Shown: one piece after another, positions 24,272-29,158 of the stretch
How positions within the stretch are numbered: the stretch's first letter is position 1
Layout of the letters: every line of letters begins with the position of its first letter
Assembly: GCF_030530635.1 (NCBI RefSeq)
Contig: NZ_JAUMUL010000046.1
Coordinates: forward strand, 1-29,158
Length of the DNA: 29,158 nucleotides
Source: Actinomyces sp.
GTDB taxonomy: Bacteria; Actinomycetota; Actinomycetes; Actinomycetales; Actinomycetaceae
Direction of reading: 5' to 3'
Translations under genes and position numbers: made by a program
Notes under the pieces: model-generated
What the model saw: the letters and a program-made list of their open reading frames with translations, nothing else
What the model was told of the DNA's origin: nothing
The model's database searches: none

Positions 24272-25699
24272 TCACTTGACCTTGCGGACCGGAACAATGG
24301 CCACGGCGCTGATGGCTACGGCGATCACCGCCGTGATGAAGATGCTGGAGTAGCCTCCGGTGCGGGCTACCAGCTGGCCGGCCACGAAGGGGGCCAGCAT
24401 CTGGCCGATGTTGGAGGCCACGTTGGCCACGCCCAGGTCACGGCCGGCGGCGTCGGGGTCGGGCAGAACGTCAATGAACAGGGCGACGTCAACCGCCATA
24501 TACATGCCGTAGGCCGCCGCTAGGAGGATGTAGAAGAAGTAGTACATCGGCAGCGTCGGGAACAGCAGGGGGACCAGCATGTCCAGGGCGATGACCACGG
24601 AGGCGCCGATGACGAAGGGCTTACGCCGCTTGGCCTTGTCGGAGAGCTTGCCCGCGAAGGCCAGCATGAGGAGTTGCACCGGCAGGGCAGCGAGCGACAG
24701 CGTGGCCACGATCGTGTTCGCCTCGGCGGCGGTGTGGGCGGGGCGCAGGTGGGACTGAATGATGTACAGGTTGTAGTTGGTGACCGCGGTGTAGCCGAAG
24801 AACATCATGAACCGGGCGATCCAGACCCAGCGGAAGTCGTGGTCGCGCAGCGGGATCAGGAAGCCCTTGAAGAAGGCGATCCAGTCGAAGGGGCGCAGTT
24901 CCAGGTCCTTGGAGGAGCGGTCCTTGGCGAAGGTGACGAAGATCAGGGCGCCAACTACGACGGCGATGGCGAACACGAAGTAGGCATCCAGGCCCAGTGA
25001 GTTCATGAGAACGCCGGCAACCACGGAGCCGCCGGTGAAGCCGGCCATCATCCCGATGCCGGACAGGCCGGAGACCGTGCCGGTCTTCTCGGTGGGGATC
25101 CGGTCCGCCACCGTGGTCGACAGGGGGGCCTGCATGAAGTTCAGGGAGACCTGGGCCGTGGTCCAGAATACGGTGAGCATTAGTACGGTGGTGGAGTAGC
25201 GCAGGCCGATCATGAAGGCCGCTCCGGCAACCGCTCCGGCCACGATCCAGAAGGCGCGCCGGCCCCAGCGGGAGCGCCAGCGGTCGGAGATGACGCCGAC
25301 GATGGGCTGGGCGAACAGCGTGAAGAAGGAGCCGACGATCATCATGTTGGAGATCGAGGAGGCCCGAGCGGCCTCGTACTGCTTCAGCAGGTCCAGCAGG
25401 TGCGCCTGTTCGGAGGTGGCGGTGACCGTGCCGGCGTTGACGTCATTGGCCAGGTTGGTCAGCTCGGTTAGCTGGTCCAGGGTGGTGACGGTGGTGCCCG
25501 AGAAGTAGTGCTGGAACTCGATCGTCTGCACGGTGTTGGGCAGCAGGATCGCCGCCAGCGCCGAGTAGCAGGCGTACAGGAAGACGCCGGCGATGACGAA
25601 GGAGATCAGGTACTGGTAGTACGGGCGCCCGCCCAGATACTTGGCGGAGGTACCGGGGCGCGTGGGTTCCTCCAGTCGAGGGTCAGTGCTTGTTGACAT
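24272..25699 (-). CDS. MFS sugar transporter (SLC45/GPH-like)
   Basis: A 475-aa membrane protein with about twelve hydrophobic segments. After the first segment there is an unusual ~60-aa soluble insert (about residues 65-120, Thr/Glu/Leu-rich, probably helical). The loop motif GVISDRWRSRWGRRAFW is the MFS signature in the form seen in proton- or cation-coupled disaccharide and glycoside carriers, and GKLSDKAKRRKPF is its second-half counterpart. The start is ATG 25699 with GAAGGAG. It is the first gene of a minus-strand unit with the nucleoside-hydrolase-like enzyme and the esterase remnant, and probably imports their substrate. A TetR gene lies upstream on the same strand, and an operator-like palindrome overlaps the promoter region. 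Confidence 0.88.
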   Translation of the reverse strand: MSTSTDPRLEEPTRPGTSAKYLGGRPYYQYLISFVIAGVFLYACYSALAAILLPNTVQTIEFQHYFSGTTVTTLDQLTELTNLANDVNAGTVTATSEQAHLLDLLKQYEAARASSISNMMIVGSFFTLFAQPIVGVISDRWRSRWGRRAFWIVAGAVAGAAFMIGLRYSTTVLMLTVFWTTAQVSLNFMQAPLSTTVADRIPTEKTGTVSGLSGIGMMAGFTGGSVVAGVLMNSLGLDAYFVFAIAVVVGALIFVTFAKDRSSKDLELRPFDWIAFFKGFLIPLRDHDFRWVWIARFMMFFGYTAVTNYNLYIIQSHLRPAHTAAEANTIVATLSLAALPVQLLMLAFAGKLSDKAKRRKPFVIGASVVIALDMLVPLLFPTLPMYYFFYILLAAAYGMYMAVDVALFIDVLPDPDAAGRDLGVANVASNIGQMLAPFVAGQLVARTGGYSSIFITAVIAVAISAVAIVPVRKVK

Positions 25700-25784
25700 G
25701 CGGCTCCTTCGCTCGTGTGTGCCGGCCGCCACGCGTGCGTGGGCTGACAGCACGGGGCGCGTAGTCGGTTTCCGACCGGTAGGT

Positions 25785-25816
25785 GTATTCAATCGTGAAT
25801 GAATACGCGACGTCAA
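25785..25816 (-). promoter_or_regulatory. Promoter with overlapping operator for the MFS unit
   Basis: On the minus strand, TTGACG (25816 to 25811) and TTGAAT (25792 to 25787) stand 18 bp apart as possible -35 and -10 boxes. The inverted repeat GTATTCA (25785-25791) and TGAATAC (25800-25806), with 8 bp between, fills the spacer and -10. This is a typical placement for a TetR-type repressor site. The -10 is weak; the palindrome is the firmer observation. CGTCAAGG occurs at 25811 and again at 25833. Confidence 0.5.
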
Positions 25817-25840
25817 GGGGCCTAGGTATTGGCGTCAAGG

Positions 25841-25927
25841 GCGGTTCGCTCGGGCAAGACAGCCCCTGGACTGCTCGGTATGCGGCACGGGCGGAGGGCT
25901 TGGTCTCGAGGAGCGGTTCGCTCGGGC
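25841..25927. repeat. Pair of 15-bp direct repeats
   Basis: GCGGTTCGCTCGGGC occurs at 25841-25855 and again, identical, at 25913-25927. Nothing else in the 308-bp interval 25700-26007 looks like a gene. The copies might be regulator half-sites or the scar of a short duplication or insertion. Confidence 0.55.
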
Positions 25928-25936
25928 CTGACAGGG

Positions 25937-25961
25937 GCCCGGCACCCTACTGGGGCCGGGC
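25937..25961 (-). terminator. Hairpin after the TetR gene
   Basis: GCCCGGC (25937-25943) pairs with GCCGGGC (25955-25961), and CCC (25945-25947) with GGG (25952-25954) across one bulged A, closing a TACT loop. It lies about 47 bp past the TetR stop on the minus strand and would insulate the MFS promoter from it. No T-tract is present. Confidence 0.5.
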
Positions 25962-26007
25962 TCTGGACTTGGGGCGCGGCTTTGCGCTGGGACTGTTTGC
26001 GGGCACG

Positions 26008-26676
26008 TTAGTTGATGATGTGCGGATGGGGGGTGCGCATGGCCTTGGCTTCGCGGATGCGTTGCAACCGGCGCATCCGCGCCGCTCTTCCGCCGGTTCG
26101 ACGTCCGCCGCCGCGCGTCCCCAGGGATTCGATTTCGGGGTTCAGGCAGAACACGTACTCGGCGGCCACCTCCTCGGGCGACTCCTGATAGCCGCCGCGG
26201 ATCCAGGTGTCGATGAATCCGAACAGACCGTAGGTCTTGAAGCGGCGCAGGTACTGTGCGCGGCGCGCGGACACCGGGGAAGCGTCGGCAGTTGTGGCGC
26301 GGTCGGCGGATCCTTCGCCGTCGAACACCTCCAGCACCACCCTGAGCAGGATGCTCTCCAGGCCCGCGCCATAGATCGTGTCATTGATGCTCCGCACCTG
26401 TAGGCAGAAACGGGACAGGGCTATAGCGTTCGAACGGTCGTCCTCCTGGTCGTACCAATGCCGTGCCGCGAAGTCCTGCCAGGCGGCGCGGTACTTGTAT
26501 GCCAGTACCTCCTCCTTGGAGGAGAAGTGACGGAAGTACGTCACCCGCCCCAGCCCGGCATGCCGGGCGATCTCGCTGGCGCTGATCTTCTGCAGTGGCT
26601 TGCTCGCCATGAGTTCCAGCAGGGCGTCGCCCAGGGCACCCTTGATCGGTGCCGTGGAGTCATTGAGTTGTGCCAT
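26008..26676 (-). CDS. TetR/AcrR-family transcriptional regulator
   Basis: A 222-aa one-component regulator. The N-terminal helix-turn-helix (about residues 31-60: SASEIARHAGLGRVTYFRHF then SSKEEVL) is typical of TetR. The C-terminal ligand/dimer domain is all-helical and not recognisable to a subgroup; the last ~35 residues are Arg/Gly-rich. GGAGG with 5 nt spacing fixes ATG 26676; the open frame further upstream has no ribosome site. It lies directly upstream of the MFS unit on the same strand, separated by a hairpin and a palindromic operator candidate, so it most likely represses that unit and possibly itself. The effector is unknown. Confidence 0.85.
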   Translation of the reverse strand: MAQLNDSTAPIKGALGDALLELMASKPLQKISASEIARHAGLGRVTYFRHFSSKEEVLAYKYRAAWQDFAARHWYDQEDDRSNAIALSRFCLQVRSINDTIYGAGLESILLRVVLEVFDGEGSADRATTADASPVSARRAQYLRRFKTYGLFGFIDTWIRGGYQESPEEVAAEYVFCLNPEIESLGTRGGGRRTGGRAARMRRLQRIREAKAMRTPHPHIIN

Positions 26677-26716
26677 GTTGACCTCCAGGGATCGGTCGAT
26701 GCGGCGGCGCGTCCCT

Positions 26717-26857
26717 TGATCACCCGCAGGGACGAGGCAGAGCGTTCCCAGTTCGCAATATAGCGAGCCTCCGGGGTCGGACACGCCCAAACGCACCGGT
26801 TTGATCACAGGTGAATCCGCCCTCGGCTCAACCGCGGCGGGCGAGACGGTGTGATCA
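26717..26857. promoter_or_regulatory. Divergent region with three TGATCA palindromes and a TetR -10 box
   Basis: TGATCA occurs at 26717-26722, 26802-26807 and 26852-26857, each as TTGATCAC or GTGATCAC, inside the 261-bp gap between the divergent TetR gene and the 637-aa gene. TATATT on the minus strand (26762 to 26757) is a good -10 for the TetR gene, but no good -35 is seen at the right distance. The recurring palindrome may bind a regulator. Confidence 0.4.
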
Positions 26858-26937
26858 CGGCGAGACCGGCGTGGGACAATAGTTGCCTGTCGGCCCTGAA
26901 GACATCGGTCAAGAGAGAGGTACCCCGGGAGGCGGCT

Positions 26938-28851
26938 GTGGTCAAACGGAGGCGGAAGGACAAACGAGCGGCCAAGAGGCGCCCCGTGGCGCCCGATGAA
27001 GCGGCTCCCCCAAGCACACCTGAACCGGTGGTGGTGTCGACGCCGGATCAGGCCCGTGAGCTCGCCGCCCTTCTCCTGCGCAAGGATCGTCGGACCGCTG
27101 TAGCCGTGGTGTCCACTCCGGCGGGAAGTGAGCAACCGCTCATCGACGCCGCCGCCCTGGCCCGCTACGGGCGCGGAGTCATCCCGGTCTATGTGCTGGT
27201 CACGGGACGCGCCTCATTCGCATTCGCGGATGCCATGCCCGACTACACACAGGTGTACGGCGGCGCAGGCCGGATATACACGCCGGATCTGGACTGGATC
27301 ACTGATTGGAGCCGTTCCAGGCTGTTCCTGGTGCATGATCCCGAGTCCGGGCGCCGGGCGACCGATGGTTTGATCGGAGAACTCGCCCGAGCGCTGCCCC
27401 GTGAGGAGCGGCTCGCGGTGACGCGGGAGTTCAAGGGGACTGTCAAGATGCTTGTCCCTCCCTCCCGTGCGCTGGTCGAAGGAGACGGTGAGGACTCAAC
27501 GCTGGCAACGATATCGCCGGAGGACTCCGTGCCCGCGCTCGATGTGACCATCGGCCAGCTCGTAGCCGAGGGTCAGCACGTCGAAGGCACGCGCGACGTC
27601 ACGACCGGCTACCTCGATGTCTCGGCGAATGTCCTACCGCCAGAACGTGCGCTGGACGGACTGCGGGTGGGAGAGGTTGTCCTGGTGCGGGTGTCTGCGA
27701 TGACACCTGACGAGCTGATCGTCGAGCCGTATCCGCGAATGGCTGTGCGCATTCCCAAGGCCCGTGTGACTCCGAATCCCTTCGACAGTCTGGATGACCT
27801 GTTCTGGATCGGTGCGGTGGTGCGCGCCCGCGTCGAGACCATTGAGGACGGGCTTTCGCTGTCCATGGATGATGTCGACGACGACGAGCAGGTACGTGCC
27901 GCACCGAGCCTGCTTCCTGGAGGGCCCCCCTGGTTGGAGGAGACGGGAACCGCCGCCTGGGAGGGCGCTGACTACATAGCCGGACAAGAGGTTGACCTGG
28001 CCGAGGAGGAGCCGCATCCATCGGGTGACATGACCCGCCCGGACGTCGTCTCGACCGGTGCTTCTGCCGAATACGTTCAGGGTGACGGCGGCTCGGCGCC
28101 CTCGCCCCTGGCTGTGGGTGGGATAGCCGAGGGAGATGCCCGGGGGCGGCGCATCATTGAGCTGGAACGCAGCCTGGCGGGTGCGCGTGAGAACCTGGCG
28201 CGGCTTGCGGACCGCCTGGAGCGGGAACGCGAACAAGTCGACCAACTCCGCATGGAGCTGTCGCTGACCAGGCAGCTTCACCGCGAGGCCACCCACAGCG
28301 TGACGCAACTGACTGAGCGGCTTCAGCACTCCATGTCGCAGCATCGCAGTGCCTCCCGCAAGCTTGCGCGGCATGAGTCAGAACGAGACGGAACGCGGGG
28401 CGCAGCAGCCGAAGGGGAGCGATCCCTCCGCACCGAGCAGGCGCTGTTCCTCGACCCTGAGGATCAGCTCCGCCATGAGATCTATCTGGCCTGGGCGCAG
28501 TTGACTCCCGCGCAGGACAAGAAGCAGTGGCCGCTTCCCCCGGAGTACATTGTGAGCCCCGGTTTCATCGAATCATTGAACTCGTTGGAGGGGGTGGACC
28601 ACGAGCGGGTTCTGCGAGTGGTGGTTGAGGTGCTCACCGGGCGGGTGAAGGATATTCCGGCGCGGCAGCTGCATCGGCTGCGTATGGGTACTCACAGCGG
28701 GCAGGTACGTATGCGTGAGGACGGTGCGATCGCCTTCCGCGTGGCTGTACAGGTCAAGACTCCTTCGGCGCGGAGGCTGCACTTCTGGCGGTTGCCCGAT
28801 GGACGCGTGGAGTTGATCGATGTGGCCGTACACGATCACATAGACGTCTGA
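26938..28851 (+). CDS. Multidomain protein of unknown function (637 aa)
   Basis: I do not recognise a named family. A Lys/Arg-rich N-terminus (to ~30) precedes an alpha/beta domain (about 31-190) with RTAVAVVSTPAGSEQ, VIPVYVLVTGRASFAFADAM and QVYGGAGRIYTP. Residues 200-310 hold repeats that look like OB/S1-type beta-barrels (LRVGEVVLVRVSAM, then WIGAVVRARVETIEDGLSLS). An acidic Pro/Gly linker is followed by a clear coiled coil at about 402-490. The C-terminal module (500-637) is compact, and its last ~60 residues (RLRMG, DGAIAFRVAVQV, RRLHFWRLPDG, ELIDVAVHDH) recall the strand order of RelE/HigB-type RNA-cleaving toxins. A nucleic-acid-related role is inferred. No membrane segment or signal peptide. 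The start is GTG 26938 behind GGGAGG; a start up to 87 bp earlier is possible. Confidence 0.65.
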   Translation: MVKRRRKDKRAAKRRPVAPDEAAPPSTPEPVVVSTPDQARELAALLLRKDRRTAVAVVSTPAGSEQPLIDAAALARYGRGVIPVYVLVTGRASFAFADAMPDYTQVYGGAGRIYTPDLDWITDWSRSRLFLVHDPESGRRATDGLIGELARALPREERLAVTREFKGTVKMLVPPSRALVEGDGEDSTLATISPEDSVPALDVTIGQLVAEGQHVEGTRDVTTGYLDVSANVLPPERALDGLRVGEVVLVRVSAMTPDELIVEPYPRMAVRIPKARVTPNPFDSLDDLFWIGAVVRARVETIEDGLSLSMDDVDDDEQVRAAPSLLPGGPPWLEETGTAAWEGADYIAGQEVDLAEEEPHPSGDMTRPDVVSTGASAEYVQGDGGSAPSPLAVGGIAEGDARGRRIIELERSLAGARENLARLADRLEREREQVDQLRMELSLTRQLHREATHSVTQLTERLQHSMSQHRSASRKLARHESERDGTRGAAAEGERSLRTEQALFLDPEDQLRHEIYLAWAQLTPAQDKKQWPLPPEYIVSPGFIESLNSLEGVDHERVLRVVVEVLTGRVKDIPARQLHRLRMGTHSGQVRMREDGAIAFRVAVQVKTPSARRLHFWRLPDGRVELIDVAVHDHIDV

Positions 28852-28924
28852 TCGTGAGGGAGGCGGCGGAGAGGTTTTCGGTGGTCGGTGGCCGGCGCTC
28901 CCGCGGGTGGGCGGGGCGCCCTTG

Positions 28925-28968
28925 GTTACGTGCCGAGGTCGGTAGAAGTTACGTGCTGAGATCGGCGA
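28925..28968. repeat. Two tandem 23-bp-spaced repeats
   Basis: GTTACGTGCCGAGGTCGGT at 28925 is followed 23 bp later, at 28948, by GTTACGTGCTGAGATCGGC. They agree at 16 of 19 places. Origin unknown; possibly remnants next to a mobile element. Confidence 0.55.
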
Positions 28969-29104
28969 GCCGTTGGTGGGTGGTGGTAGTGGCGTGCCGG
29001 GTTCGGGGCTTGGCGGTTTGGCCGGGTGGTGACGTGTTGTGCCCGGTGGTGAGGTCTGCGAGTCGGGGTCGCGCCGCCGGGGCGGGCACGCCACCGTGAT
29101 GCAG

Positions 29105-29158
29105 GAGCCTGTCAAGTTTTCTGTGTAAGCGGGTTGTTGCTTACAGGTAGGGGCGGAT
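29105..29158. mobile_element. Possible end of an insertion sequence running out of the window
   Basis: GAGCCTGTCAAGTTTTCTGT from 29105, continuing GTAAGC, with an imperfect inverted copy GCTTACAG at 29139-29146, resembles the terminal repeats of IS256-like elements of actinobacteria as I remember them. The transposase, if any, is outside the window, and base composition changes here. This is a resemblance only. Confidence 0.3.

Larger units (their letters stand above)
28852..29158. other. Gene-free end of window with short repeats
   Basis: After the 637-aa gene no credible coding frame is visible. The stretch is G/T-rich on the plus strand, with a 23-bp direct repeat (28925-28968) and, at its end, a possible insertion-sequence edge, both listed separately. 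Confidence 0.5.

Overview
This window comes from a GC-rich actinobacterium. Codons are strongly G/C-ending, GTG starts occur, Shine-Dalgarno sequences are strong, and genes often overlap by ATGA. An Actinomycetaceae-like, plant-sugar-using host (Actinomyces or a relative) is my inference. I see no tRNA, rRNA or CRISPR array. Nearly everything concerns sugar uptake and use.

Layout: (a) 3-2991 is the end of a ChvE/GguA/GguB multiple-monosaccharide ABC operon (binding-protein tail, ATPase, permease), closed by a hairpin. (b) 3139-7697 is a damaged stretch of CUT1 sugar ABC genes. It holds a LacI-family regulator cut off exactly at its hinge, an intact MalF-type permease with no binding protein, a MalG-type permease broken in mid-gene and joined to the last ~60 codons of a different operon's binding protein, and then an intact MalF/MalG pair. 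It reads as the product of at least two deletions. (c) 8145-10688 has a good promoter, a beta-glucoside-family PTS EIIBC and a ribokinase. (d) 10745-19716 is an intact operon with its own promoter: DUF2291 protein, ribose-type ABC importer (ATPase, permease, lipoprotein), FGGY kinase, xylose-isomerase-like TIM barrel, and a split transketolase. A strong hairpin and a SorC-family regulator follow. (e) 20796-21762 is a gene-free, palindrome-rich island. (f) 21763-26676, minus strand, carries a TetR regulator, an MFS sugar transporter, a nucleoside-hydrolase-like enzyme and a carboxylesterase pseudogene with at least three lesions. (g) 26938-28851 encodes a 637-aa multidomain protein of unknown function. 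The window ends in repeats and what may be the edge of an insertion sequence.

The main functional proposal is that region (d) is a non-oxidative pathway for a free pentose: import, isomerisation of an aldose to a ketose, phosphorylation by the FGGY kinase, then ketol transfer by a two-subunit transketolase. This gene set matches the known D-apiose route (apiose isomerase, apulose kinase, two-subunit apulose-4-phosphate transketolase). The substrate is inferred, not shown.

The main structural proposal is a 124-bp imperfect palindrome present twice (7779-7902 and 21574-21697). Both copies have the same length, the same 18-bp centre at the same offset, and diverged but self-complementary ends. 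It looks like a dispersed element maintained for its structure.
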